The translations under genes and the position numbers were made by a program. Under the pieces are notes generated by a model, which ran no database searches, had not been told where the DNA came from, and saw only the letters and a list, made by a program, of their open reading frames with translations. From positions 806,001-870,000 of the forward strand of contig CP172536.1 in assembly GCA_044598425.1 (NCBI GenBank): a stretch of DNA of 64,000 nt. Reading direction: 5' to 3'. Below are positions 50,120 through 58,289 of the stretch, piece by piece (position 1 is the stretch's first letter; the number at the start of each line of letters is the position of its first letter). Origin of the DNA: JAEVLT01 sp044598425 (lineage in GTDB: Bacteria > Bacillota > Bacilli > Bacillales > Cytobacillaceae).

Positions 50120-50530
50120 ATGATACATATCAAATCAGAAGAATATGAAAAAATAGTCGAACAGGCCATGAGAGAATTTCCACATGAATGCTGCGGATTT
50201 CTTGGCGGAAATAAAGTTGGAGAAGATATTTTTATCCAAAAAGTTGTGCCATTAACCAATATCGATCAAAGTAGTGAACATTATTCCATGGATCCAAAAG
50301 AACAGTTTCTAGCGTTAAAGCAAATAAGAAACCACGGTCTTCTGTTGGTAGGGAATTATCATTCCCACCCTTTCACTCCTTCGAGACCATCAGAAGAAGA
50401 TAAAAAGTTAGCTTTTGACCCAAGTATCCTTTATGGAATTTTATCGTTAGAAAAAGATCCTGTTTTTAACTTGTTTAAAATAGACAAAGAGAAAAAAGTT
50501 GAAAAACTAGAATATGAGTTGAAGAGGTGA
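50120..50530 (+). CDS. JAMM/MPN metalloprotease (Mec+/HcyD-like), 136 aa
   Basis: A JAB1/MPN+ domain zinc peptidase. Glu in REFPHECCGFLGG, His-x-His-Pro in GNYHSHPFTPSRPSEEDKK with the Ser and Asp of the JAMM motif (S-x2-D type SEED). It should cut the tail after Gly-Gly of the ThiS-like protein, as Mec+ does for CysO and HcyD for HcyS. ATG 50120 follows AGGTGG. Six bases separate it from the sulfite-reductase gene. Confidence 0.9.
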   Translation: MIHIKSEEYEKIVEQAMREFPHECCGFLGGNKVGEDIFIQKVVPLTNIDQSSEHYSMDPKEQFLALKQIRNHGLLLVGNYHSHPFTPSRPSEEDKKLAFDPSILYGILSLEKDPVFNLFKIDKEKKVEKLEYELKR

Positions 50531-50536
50531 AGGTGA

Positions 50537-51620
50537 ATGATAGAGTTAACGAAAGATGATTACCAAGCTGTCGAGGATTTTCATGTGAAGGCAACGGAAT
50601 ATGCACATGGGCAGATAGATCCTGTTCGATTTAAAGCTTTTAGGGTTTCGATGGGTGTGTATGAGCAGAGAAAAGAAGAAACCTACATGATTCGGACGAG
50701 AATCCCAGGCGGTTTTATTACCTTAGAGCAATTTAAGCGGATAAGTGAATTGGGCAGAAACTATGCTAACGGCAAAATTAGATTTACGTCCAGACAAGAT
50801 GTGCAATTTCATAGTTTAGATTTAACAGATGTCTATCCTATCATGAAAGCTCTTGTAGAAGTAGGAATCATTACAAAAGGGACAGGGGGGAATACTGTAA
50901 GAAATATTGAATGTTCTCCTCTTTCTGGTGTTTCCCTGGATGATGTATTTGATGTCACCCCTTATACAAAAGCGGCTACAAATTATTTTTTAAAGGATCC
51001 ATCGACTATGAATCTTCCAAGAAAATTTAAAATTGCCTTTTCCAATAGTTCTGCAGATACAGGCAATGCCACCATTTCTGATCTTGGTTTTATTGCCAAA
51101 ATCTCTGGCGGAAGAAAAGGATTTGAAGTTTATGGCGGCGGTGGATTCGGCGGAAATCCGAGAGTTGCTTTAAAGCTTAGAGATTTTATTGAAGCCAAAG
51201 ACATGCTTTATTATCTTCAAGCGATGAAAAACGTGTTTGAAAAAGAAGGTGATCGCAGCAACAAAAATCGTGCAAGAATTAGATACATTGTGAAAAGACT
51301 GGGGGAAGAAAAATTTATTCAGCTATTTAATGAAGAAGTAGAGCAACTACTAGCAAAAGGAAATCTTGATGTTCATGTTATTGAAGATGAGTTTACGTTA
51401 AATGCCTCAGCCCCATATGTTGATAAAGTTTCAGTGAACAAAGAGCTTGAAAATATATTGTTCCCACAAGAAGGTCTTGTACCGATGTTTTCTGTTTCAT
51501 TTGGTGGAAGAGTGGGTTCCGGGGTAACAAACTATCATCTGAAATAAAGGAACTTAAATCCCATGCGATAAGTTTGCCAAACGGAATAACTTCTAATTCT
51601 TCGATATTGATAATCATTAT
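50537..51620 (+). pseudogene. Siroheme nitrite/sulfite reductase, 3'-truncated relic
   Basis: The frame 50537-51547 (336 residues) has the ferredoxin-like half-domain (MIRTRIPGGFITLEQFKRIS, FTSRQDVQFHSL), the first siroheme-binding segment (NTVRNIECSPLSGV) and the YGGGGFGGNPR region. It stops where the second half should begin. A frameshifted continuation EIKELKSHAISLPNGI runs to about 51590, then homology ends. The C-terminal domain with the four cysteines for the 4Fe-4S cluster and siroheme is missing, so the product cannot be a working reductase. It would have supplied sulfide to the sulfur-carrier system. Confidence 0.8.
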
Positions 51621-51622
51621 CG
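51607..51622 (+). promoter_or_regulatory. Orphan Fur-box-like site at the decay junction
   Basis: TTGATAATCATTATCG fits the 7-1-7 Fur box at nearly all positions. No intact gene follows closely (next start 51815), so it may be a relic of a lost iron-regulated gene. Confidence 0.5.
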
Positions 51623-51713
51623 CTTAATTGATAGAAAAAGGATAACACTTGAAAAAATGGGAACATGTTGTGAAGCATTTGCGATCCGGGTCTTTCCTCA
51701 GCATTTTCAAAAA

Positions 51714-51769
51714 TTCTTACGTTATTCTCAGATTTGTTTCAGTTAGCTTTAAGCATCGATCGTTACAAT
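51714..51769 (+). promoter_or_regulatory. Four-hexamer (11-bp) promoter of the YHS/copB operon
   Basis: Hexamers TTCTTA 51714, TTCTCA 51725, GTTTCA 51736, CTTTAA 51747 at exact 11-bp steps. TACAAT (51764) as -10 starts 28 bp after the third hexamer. Identical geometry at 56797 and 61293. Confidence 0.65.
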
Positions 51770-51814
51770 ACAAATAGTTAATCATTAGTACTCATTTTAA
51801 GGAGGAGATTTTTA

Positions 51815-52141
51815 ATGTTTGGGAAAAAGAAAGCAACAGATCCAGTTTGCGGAATGGAAGTAACTGTGAATGATTCCACCCTAAGGTCCACTTTCAATGG
51901 AAAGGAATACTATTTTTGTGCTAAGGCATGCCTTACAAAATTTGAAGCAGATCCGCAAAAATACGTTTCTGGTTCAAATGGTCATTGCTGCGGGGAAGGA
52001 CATTCAGAAGGATGTCAACACAACCATGGAGGACACGAACATCACGAGCAAAATGAACATCATAAACATGAAGGGCATTGCAGCGATGGAGAAGACCATA
52101 AGCATAAATGCCATGGGCACCACAATCATAGTCATCATTGA
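51815..52141 (+). CDS. YHS-domain protein with His-rich tail, 108 aa
   Basis: An N-terminal YHS metal-binding module (TDPVCGMEVT ... YYFCAKACLTKFEADPQKYV, residues 7-50) is followed by a tail with about 20 His and several Cys (HCCGEGHSEGCQHNHGGHEH and on). Likely a cytoplasmic metal-buffer or chaperone passing copper to the ATPase encoded 38 bp downstream. YHS modules also occur at the N-terminus of Cu/heavy-metal ATPases. RBS AAGGAGGAG. Confidence 0.85.
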   Translation: MFGKKKATDPVCGMEVTVNDSTLRSTFNGKEYYFCAKACLTKFEADPQKYVSGSNGHCCGEGHSEGCQHNHGGHEHHEQNEHHKHEGHCSDGEDHKHKCHGHHNHSHH

Positions 52142-52179
52142 TTATTTGGAAAATATTCTCGGGGAAAGGAGGTTGCAGG

Positions 52180-54267
52180 ATGAATGCTAGTCATGCAACT
52201 CATATACATGAAGATCACTGTACCGATTTAAATCCAAACGATTTTCAGAAAGAAACGGAAGAGGAAGCAGAATACCGGCTTTTAATGAAAAAATGGTGGT
52301 TTGCAGCAGCGATTTCGGTTCCCATTATCCTTGTTTCCTATCCGAATTTTTTTCCTGGCATTCGCGAGTGGCTTTTAACGGGCAATCAGCGGTTGTGGTG
52401 GTCAAGGCTGATCATGGGATTGTTTGCACTCCTTGTAATGATTTTGAGCGGCGGACAATTTTTCACAGGTATGTGGGAAGGATTAAAAAAGCGCTCGGCC
52501 AACATGCATACATTAATTGCTACCGGAATTAGCGCGGCATGGCTCTATTCCTTTACAGCCCTCTTTTTCCCGGGGCTTTTTCCAAAATCAGAAATGGCAG
52601 AAGTTTACTATGACGTTACAACCGTTGTAACGGCTTTAGTCGTTCTCGGGATGGCAATGGAAGTAAAGGCAAAGGGCAGGTCATCGGAGGCAATTAAGAA
52701 ATTGATTGGGCTGCAGCCGAAAACCGCGAATGTGATCCGGAACGGGAATGAAGTTAAACTCCCAATTGAAGAAGTCCGAATGGGTGACTTCGTTGTTGTC
52801 CGTCCGGGTGAAAAAATTGCGATCGATGGCATTGTCGTCGAAGGGAATTCGGCTATCGACGAATCAATGTTAACTGGAGAATCGATGCCAGTGGATAAAT
52901 CTGCAGGCAGTGAAGTTTTTGGCGGTACATTAAATAAAACGGGTAGTTTTACGTTTAAGGTAACGAAAGAGCAGCAGGAGTCTGCGCTAGCCAACATCGT
53001 TGAAATGGTTAAACAAGCACAAGGATCACGTATTCCCGTACAAAAAATTGTCGACCAAGTTTCGGCGTATTTTACACCAGGGGTCATGATTGCCGCGATT
53101 CTAGGCTATATCACATGGTTTAATTTTGGTCCGCAGCCAAGCTGGGTATATGCTTTGATCGTTGCTGTTACGACAGTTATCATTGCCTGCCCGTGCGCAC
53201 TGGGAATGGCAACGCCAATGTCACTGACGACAGGTGTCGGAAAAGGTGCCGAGAATGGAATTTTAATTCGTTCCGGTGAAGCACTGCAAATTGCCGAAAA
53301 ACTGCAAACGATCGTACTTGATAAAACAGGAACAATCACGGAAGGGAAACCATCTTTGACCGATGTTGTCTCTCTTGGCAGTTTTAAGGAGGAGAAGCTG
53401 CTGCAAATTGCAGCATCAATTGAACAAGGATCTGAGCATCCACTTGCCAGTGCTATTATGGAGAAAGCAGGGGAAAAGCAAATTTCACTGCTCAAAGTAA
53501 ACGGATTTAATGCCATACCGGGACACGGAGTAGAAGGGATGATCGAAGGAAAGAGAGTGTTCTTCGGAAATAGGAAGTTAATGAAAAAAGAAAACATCCC
53601 GCTTGATGAATTCAATCAATATGCAGCAAAAATGGCCGATGAGGGAAAAACGCCGATGTTTTTGGCGATCGAGGGAAAAGCTGCCGGGATCATTGCCGTT
53701 GCAGATACGGTAAAAGCAGATTCGGCTGAAGCGATTCGGGAATTGCAAAAATTAGGTCTTGAAGTTGTCATGATGACGGGAGACAACGAACGGACGGCGC
53801 GAGCAATTGCAAAACAAGTAGGAATTGAACGAGTTCTTGCCGACGTACTTCCTCAAGACAAATCGGAAAACGTCCGAAAACTGCAAAGCAAAGGCAACAA
53901 GGTTGCAATGGTTGGAGACGGCATCAATGATGCACCTGCCCTTACCCAAGCGGATGTTGGAATCGCTATTGGGACAGGTACGGATGTGGCGATCGAAGCA
54001 AGTGATATTACGCTTATTTCGGGAAGCCTTAAAGGGGTTGTCAGTGCAATAAAAATTAGCCGGGCAACGATGAGAAACATTTATCAAAACTTATTTGGCG
54101 CATTTATTTACAATACAGTTGGAATCCCAATCGCACTCGGAGTATTATATCCGTTTACAGGCATCTTATTGTCACCCCTTTTAGCAGCCAGTGCAATGGC
54201 ATTTAGCTCCGTAACCGTTGTCCTAAATGCCAATCGATTGAAGCGTCTGCAATTAAATCATGGTTAA
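52180..54267 (+). CDS. Copper P1B-type ATPase without HMA domains (CopB/CopA-like), 695 aa
   Basis: A heavy-metal P-type ATPase. The N-terminus is a short His-rich stretch (HATHIHEDHC) instead of HMA domains. Motifs: TGES phosphatase loop (MLTGESMPVDK), CPC transmembrane site (IIACPCALGMATP), DKTGTIT phosphorylation site, SEHPLA in the N-domain, MTGDN and GDGINDAPAL hinge. The last two helices carry YN (FIYNTVGIPIA) and MAFSS (AMAFSSVTVVLNAN), the P1B-1 Cu(I) set. It exports Cu(I). ATG 52180 follows GGAGG; the longer frame overlaps the YHS gene. Confidence 0.92.
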   Translation: MNASHATHIHEDHCTDLNPNDFQKETEEEAEYRLLMKKWWFAAAISVPIILVSYPNFFPGIREWLLTGNQRLWWSRLIMGLFALLVMILSGGQFFTGMWEGLKKRSANMHTLIATGISAAWLYSFTALFFPGLFPKSEMAEVYYDVTTVVTALVVLGMAMEVKAKGRSSEAIKKLIGLQPKTANVIRNGNEVKLPIEEVRMGDFVVVRPGEKIAIDGIVVEGNSAIDESMLTGESMPVDKSAGSEVFGGTLNKTGSFTFKVTKEQQESALANIVEMVKQAQGSRIPVQKIVDQVSAYFTPGVMIAAILGYITWFNFGPQPSWVYALIVAVTTVIIACPCALGMATPMSLTTGVGKGAENGILIRSGEALQIAEKLQTIVLDKTGTITEGKPSLTDVVSLGSFKEEKLLQIAASIEQGSEHPLASAIMEKAGEKQISLLKVNGFNAIPGHGVEGMIEGKRVFFGNRKLMKKENIPLDEFNQYAAKMADEGKTPMFLAIEGKAAGIIAVADTVKADSAEAIRELQKLGLEVVMMTGDNERTARAIAKQVGIERVLADVLPQDKSENVRKLQSKGNKVAMVGDGINDAPALTQADVGIAIGTGTDVAIEASDITLISGSLKGVVSAIKISRATMRNIYQNLFGAFIYNTVGIPIALGVLYPFTGILLSPLLAASAMAFSSVTVVLNANRLKRLQLNHG

Positions 54268-54282
54268 AAGGAGGGAGTAAAA

Positions 54283-54666
54283 ATGGATGTCGCAAATATA
54301 AGTGTGACCATTGGCGGCTTGCTTTTAATCGGGTTGATTGCCTGGTTTTTCTGGGGACCAAAAAAAGGAGGAAGCCTTGCCGAGATTGGAGCTTCCGGAT
54401 TTCAGGAAGCATCAATTCGAGTAAAAAACGGTGCATATACCCCTAATCGAATAATCGTTCAAAGCGGCAAGCCCGTAAGATTTGAATTTTTAAGGGAAGA
54501 AAAAGCGGCTTGTTCGGAAATGGTCGTTTTCCCTGATTTTGAAAAAAGCGCTACCCTTCCTGCCGGTAAGAAAGTAACAATCGAGCTTCCGCCTATGGAA
54601 GATGGAACGTATGAATTTACTTGTCAAATGGGAATGTACAGAGGAACGGTCGTTGCCAGGAAATAA
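54283..54666 (+). CDS. Membrane-anchored cupredoxin-like protein, 127 aa
   Basis: One N-terminal membrane helix (about residues 6-24), then a cupredoxin-fold domain. Candidate copper ligands are Cys in KAACSEMVVFPDF and Cys/Met in FTCQMGMYRG; the usual histidines are replaced, giving a thiol/Met-rich site suited to Cu(I). Resembles the cupredoxin_1 modules found with copper ATPases. RBS AAGGAGGGAG, 15 bp after the ATPase gene. Extracytoplasmic acceptor for exported Cu(I) is the likely role (inference). Confidence 0.82.
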   Translation: MDVANISVTIGGLLLIGLIAWFFWGPKKGGSLAEIGASGFQEASIRVKNGAYTPNRIIVQSGKPVRFEFLREEKAACSEMVVFPDFEKSATLPAGKKVTIELPPMEDGTYEFTCQMGMYRGTVVARK

Positions 54667-54796
54667 GCAAGAGAATAAAAAAGGTAACCAACAGTTAAAA
54701 AAATTGCAATTGGCAACGCCAGAGTTTCTACTCCTAAAAAAATAGTATAGACAGGAAAATAGAAGAACAACTTATTTTTAGAATGAAGGTGATATT

Positions 54797-55213
54797 TTGA
54801 ATTCAAATCTGGAAGAGCAGAGTCTAACTGTTAAGCAATCTGAACAACCAAAAAAGGAGAAAGGAATCCTAAAGGCAATCGGTTCTGTTCTTCTTGCAAT
54901 AGTGGCTTCTTCACACCATTGGGTGCACACATTGCTGATTGCACTCGGCCTCACTACATTGGGAACAGGATTATTGTCCCTATCACCTGGGGTGAAGCTG
55001 GGGTTTATGCTCGTTTCCCTGATTGTATCCGTTTGGATGATCAGAGTGGCCATTCGAAAATGGCATCATCATCGCTCCGTTTCATGGGTGTATTTTGTCT
55101 CTTCCATTTTTTCGATCATTATCGTCTTAACTGCCTTGCCACAAGTGTTGGCCGAAAATAACCCAAGTCCGCAACCGATTCAACAACCGGATCATCAGCA
55201 GCATCATAATTAA
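54797..55213 (+). CDS. His-rich small membrane protein, 138 aa
   Basis: Not assigned to a family. A charged N-terminus, then three hydrophobic segments (about residues 28-50, 55-80 and 95-115) with SHHWVHTLLIALGLTTLG and RKWHHHRS in loops, and a tail ending HQQHHN. The helix pair resembles small Mer-type/MerT-like proteins in outline, but the Cys pairs are missing. TTG 54797 follows GAAGGTGA. Last gene of the copper operon from 51815; a terminator follows. Confidence 0.7.
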   Translation: MNSNLEEQSLTVKQSEQPKKEKGILKAIGSVLLAIVASSHHWVHTLLIALGLTTLGTGLLSLSPGVKLGFMLVSLIVSVWMIRVAIRKWHHHRSVSWVYFVSSIFSIIIVLTALPQVLAENNPSPQPIQQPDHQQHHN

Positions 55214-55226
55214 AAGGAAGTATTTT

Positions 55227-55260
55227 AAAGCTGATCGCAATGAATCAGCTTTTTTTGTCT
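55227..55260 (+). terminator. Terminator of the YHS/copper ATPase operon
   Basis: AAAGCTGAT TCGCAATG-type loop ATCAGCTTTTTTT. Confidence 0.85.
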
Positions 55261-55297
55261 TAAAATAATGCCTTTCTACAAAGCTTCTCAAAAATTT

Positions 55298-55314
55298 TGT
55301 AATAAAACTGAAAT
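55298..55314 (+). promoter_or_regulatory. WalR-box-like site upstream of the M23 hydrolase
   Basis: TGTAAT-AAAAC-TGAAAT matches TGTWAH-N5-TGTWAH at all but one position. In B. subtilis WalR controls autolysins such as YocH, LytE and CwlO. Confidence 0.4.
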
Positions 55315-55466
55315 GAAAAACGCTAAATTTCTCGATAATTCGACGGTATTCTTATAGTGTGAGACGAAGAATGACGCAATTCGAAATGCAACGTTTATGT
55401 GAAATCGATAACAATCTTTTATGAGTGAAGTCAAAAATATACATAAATTAGAAAGGAGAATCGTCA

Positions 55467-56651
55467 TTGAAAAAGAATTTGATTGTTTTATCCTTAATTG
55501 CCACTTTAGGAACAGGAGGAATCATGGGTGTGGCTGTACCAGCAAAAGCTGCAGGCAATGCCCAAATTGATCTGGAGTCAAGGATCAGCGCGGCTAACAG
55601 TAAAATTAATTATTTACAAAATCAATTGGAAGCTGCGCAACAGGAATCTCAAAACCTCACCAATGCCATTAGCGATGCACAAATAAAAATAAAAGAAAAA
55701 AACGAGCAAATTACTAAAGCAAAACAGAATATAGACAATTTACAAGCTCAAATCAATGAAATAACGAAACGAATGGAACAACGAAAGGGTTTATTGAAAG
55801 ATCGGGCGCGTTCTTTCCAAGATTCCGGAGGAGCCATTAAGTACGTGGAAGTTTTACTTGGTTCAAAAAATTTCAGCGATTTTATCGATCGGGCAGGGGC
55901 AGTGGCCACAATCGTTGAAGCCGATCGGGATATTTTGAAAGAGCATCAAACAGATAAGGAAACCGTCGAAAAATCCCAAGCAAAATTGAAATCCGAACTG
56001 GCAACATTAGAAACAATATTTACTGATTTAAAGAAACTGGAAGAAGGACTAACAGAAAAGAAGCAACAACAAACGAACTTTATCTTAGGGTTAAAAGATC
56101 AGGAAAAGGGGATTCAGGCTGAAGTTAGTCGATTACAGGGGGAAAAATCGGATTTAATTAACAAGAGTGTTGAAAATGAGAAAAGTAATTTAGCGGTGCA
56201 GAACAGTCAAAAGGATCAACAACAACAGACAGGTAGCAATCCTGCTATTGTAACACCAGCTCAAACGGGAGAAAGCGGATACTTTATTTGGCCGACAATC
56301 GGCGGCATCATTACTACATATCAAGGTATGCGCTGGGGGGAATTCCACAAAGGAATTGATATTGCGCGGCCAGCAGATTACGCGATTTTAGCTGCTAGCG
56401 GTGGGACCGTTTCATATGCAGGCTGGATCAATGGCTATGGGAATACGATTAAAATTAATCATGACAATGGATATTCAACCCAATATGCTCATTTAGATTC
56501 CATTAGTGTATCTGCGGGGCAGGCTGTTAAGCAAGGCAGCAGAATTGGAATTATGGGATCAACTGGATTTTCAACAGGCATTCATCTTGACTTTGAAGTC
56601 TATCAAAATGGCAAACTAGTAAATCCAACAGATGTTCTCCCGAAACGATAA
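55467..56651 (+). CDS. Secreted coiled-coil M23 peptidoglycan endopeptidase, 394 aa
   Basis: A signal peptide (about residues 1-28, ending AKA), a long PcsB/EnvC-type coiled coil (about 35-240), a Gln/Ser linker, and a C-terminal LytM/M23 domain. Zinc-binding motifs: HKGIDIARP (H-x3-D) and IHLDFEVY, with YAHLDS. It cleaves peptide cross-links; the coiled coil suggests regulation by an FtsEX-like partner. TTG 55467 follows AAAGGAGAA. Single gene between two copper operons, with a WalR-like box upstream. Confidence 0.9.
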   Translation: MKKNLIVLSLIATLGTGGIMGVAVPAKAAGNAQIDLESRISAANSKINYLQNQLEAAQQESQNLTNAISDAQIKIKEKNEQITKAKQNIDNLQAQINEITKRMEQRKGLLKDRARSFQDSGGAIKYVEVLLGSKNFSDFIDRAGAVATIVEADRDILKEHQTDKETVEKSQAKLKSELATLETIFTDLKKLEEGLTEKKQQQTNFILGLKDQEKGIQAEVSRLQGEKSDLINKSVENEKSNLAVQNSQKDQQQQTGSNPAIVTPAQTGESGYFIWPTIGGIITTYQGMRWGEFHKGIDIARPADYAILAASGGTVSYAGWINGYGNTIKINHDNGYSTQYAHLDSISVSAGQAVKQGSRIGIMGSTGFSTGIHLDFEVYQNGKLVNPTDVLPKR

Positions 56652-56670
56652 ATTGAAAAAATTACATAAG

Positions 56671-56698
56671 ATCCGGCGACGTTTATGCGGTCGCCGTA
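56671..56698 (+). terminator. Hairpin terminator after the M23 hydrolase
   Basis: CGGCGAC GTTTATGCG GTCGCCG then TATTCTATTT. Confidence 0.65.
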
Positions 56699-56796
56699 TT
56701 CTATTTCGTTAAAAAGTTTAGCTTGTTTACGAATTGCTATACAATTACGCCTACTGATTTGATGCAAAAAGCAAATGACTTTGAAACGATTAAATA

Positions 56797-56852
56797 TTCT
56801 TACGTTCCTCTCAGATTTGATTCAGCTAACATTCAAAAACAAAGCGTAAAAT
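56797..56852 (+). promoter_or_regulatory. Four-hexamer (11-bp) promoter of the cupredoxin/ccdA-like pair
   Basis: TTCTTA 56797, CTCTCA 56808, GATTCA 56819, CATTCA 56830, and TAAAAT 56847 as -10, again 28 bp after the third hexamer start. Confidence 0.65.
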
Positions 56853-56903
56853 GGATCGAAATGAATTCCGTCATACTGTTAATTGATATTGGAGATGAAG
56901 CTA

Positions 56904-57320
56904 GTGAAAAGAGGGAAATTAAAAAAATATTCATTAGAATTGGTGTTTGTCGCAATTGTGATTGCGGCTATAATTCCAATCGTGTTAGATGCGGTAAATA
57001 ATTTTAAAAATCAAGGGGAAAAACAAGGGACGCGAATCGAAGTTTCGATGTCGGGGTACACTCCTCCCATTATTCGGGCAAAAGCTGGAGAGGAAATAAC
57101 GATTCAATTAGTCAACCCGGATAACTCTAAGCACTCAGATGGAGGGGGGTGGCATCAATTTGCCAGCGATGAACTAAAGGTTGATTATAAGCTGCCACCT
57201 GAATCCACCAAAACAATTCAATTAAAAATAGATAAACCTGGAGAATATGAATTTTATTGTGATGTATGTTGTGGCGGCAGAGAGAATCCTGCAATGCAAG
57301 GAAAGTTAATTATTACTTAA
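56904..57320 (+). CDS. Membrane-anchored CuA-like cupredoxin, 138 aa
   Basis: One N-terminal membrane helix (about residues 10-28), then a cupredoxin domain like cytochrome oxidase subunit II. The binding loop reads FYCDVCCGGRENPAMQG: CxxxC is kept, but Glu replaces the second CuA His and Met is shifted by one; the first His is in GGGWHQFASDEL. It could be a modified CuA or a Cu(I) chaperone. GTG 56904 was chosen for its nine-base spacing to GGAG; the ATG at 56895 touches the RBS. Pairs with the DsbD/CcdA-like gene. Confidence 0.82.
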   Translation: MKRGKLKKYSLELVFVAIVIAAIIPIVLDAVNNFKNQGEKQGTRIEVSMSGYTPPIIRAKAGEEITIQLVNPDNSKHSDGGGWHQFASDELKVDYKLPPESTKTIQLKIDKPGEYEFYCDVCCGGRENPAMQGKLIIT

Positions 57321-57334
57321 CAGAGGAAGAAGAA

Positions 57335-58114
57335 ATGAAACTACCATTAAAAACAATTGTTACCTATCTGTTTGCGTTTTTTATGTTGCTCTTCTTTTCG
57401 ATCTTATTTAATCAAAATTTTATGGCAGCGAATATAGCAGCAACCACAAGTATCGTACTTTTAATGGGTTTAATGTTGGTGGCGGGAATATTGGATGGAT
57501 TTAATCCTTGCGCCTTTAGCACGCTATTGTTATGGGTCGGTTTTTTACTTAACCGTTTTGGTACAGAGATCGAGAATAATAAAAATATAGCGGAGCAGAG
57601 AAGGAATATTTTAAGTTATGCATTCATTTATGCATTTGGAATTTTTTTTATTTATTTTCTTTTAGGATTAGGAATAATCGAATTCCTTCGATTTTCTTCC
57701 ATTCAAACCAGGTTATTGTTGCAAATCTTAGCGGTAACAGTTGTGGTCATGGGCGTTTTGATGATAAGGGATTCATTTTTTAATCAGTCAAAAGCCATTA
57801 TTAAAATGCCCGTATTTTTACACCCGCTCTATAAAAAGTTTCGTAAACCAGCTTCGAAATTCGCCAGCTTTATAAGCGGCATCGTCATTGGGATTTGCAG
57901 TGTGCCATGTGGTGGAGCTATTTATATGGCTGTATTGATTATCATTCAATCGAAATCATTCGCTGTTAAGTATCCTCTTTTATTCATCTACAATATTGGC
58001 TTTATTTTACCAGTTGTCCTTCTTGCATTACTGCTTTCAAATAAAAAACTTTTGCAGAAGCTAAGCCAAGACTTCATAATGGTAAGAAAGAGACTAAGAA
58101 TTTTGATCGCTTGA
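57335..58114 (+). CDS. DsbD/CcdA-family thiol-redox membrane protein, 3' end frameshifted
   Basis: A 259-residue membrane protein of the DsbD/CcdA family, with redox Cys in DGFNPCAFSTLLLW and ICSVPCGGAIYMAV on two helices. It passes electrons from cytoplasmic thioredoxin across the membrane, here perhaps to the Cys-rich cupredoxin 14 bp upstream. It ends VRKRLRILIA, but one frame over the text continues ETKNFDRLITILLGYASIIM to TAA 58153, like a normal last helix. One more A near 58087 would restore it. ATG 57335 follows GGAAGA. Confidence 0.82.
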   Translation: MKLPLKTIVTYLFAFFMLLFFSILFNQNFMAANIAATTSIVLLMGLMLVAGILDGFNPCAFSTLLLWVGFLLNRFGTEIENNKNIAEQRRNILSYAFIYAFGIFFIYFLLGLGIIEFLRFSSIQTRLLLQILAVTVVVMGVLMIRDSFFNQSKAIIKMPVFLHPLYKKFRKPASKFASFISGIVIGICSVPCGGAIYMAVLIIIQSKSFAVKYPLLFIYNIGFILPVVLLALLLSNKKLLQKLSQDFIMVRKRLRILIA

Positions 58115-58289
58115 TAACAATTTTACTGGGATACGCTTCAATCATTATGGCCTAAAGCGAACAGGTTACTTGTCACCCAAGTATATAAAAAAAATAATGA
58201 ATCAATCTTAAAGTAAAATATATAAAAGAGCAAACTTATTTTTCGGTTTTTCGTATTATTATAGAATTGGGGCAGGAAGGGGATTGCGC

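Noticed and set aside
53106..53615. Long open frame opposite the Cu ATPase
   Set aside because: Antisense shadow of conserved ATPase motifs; no RBS and low-complexity composition.
56723..57001. Plus-strand 92-codon frame upstream of the CuA-like cupredoxin
   Set aside because: It contains the four-hexamer promoter and overlaps the cupredoxin start out of frame; not coding.
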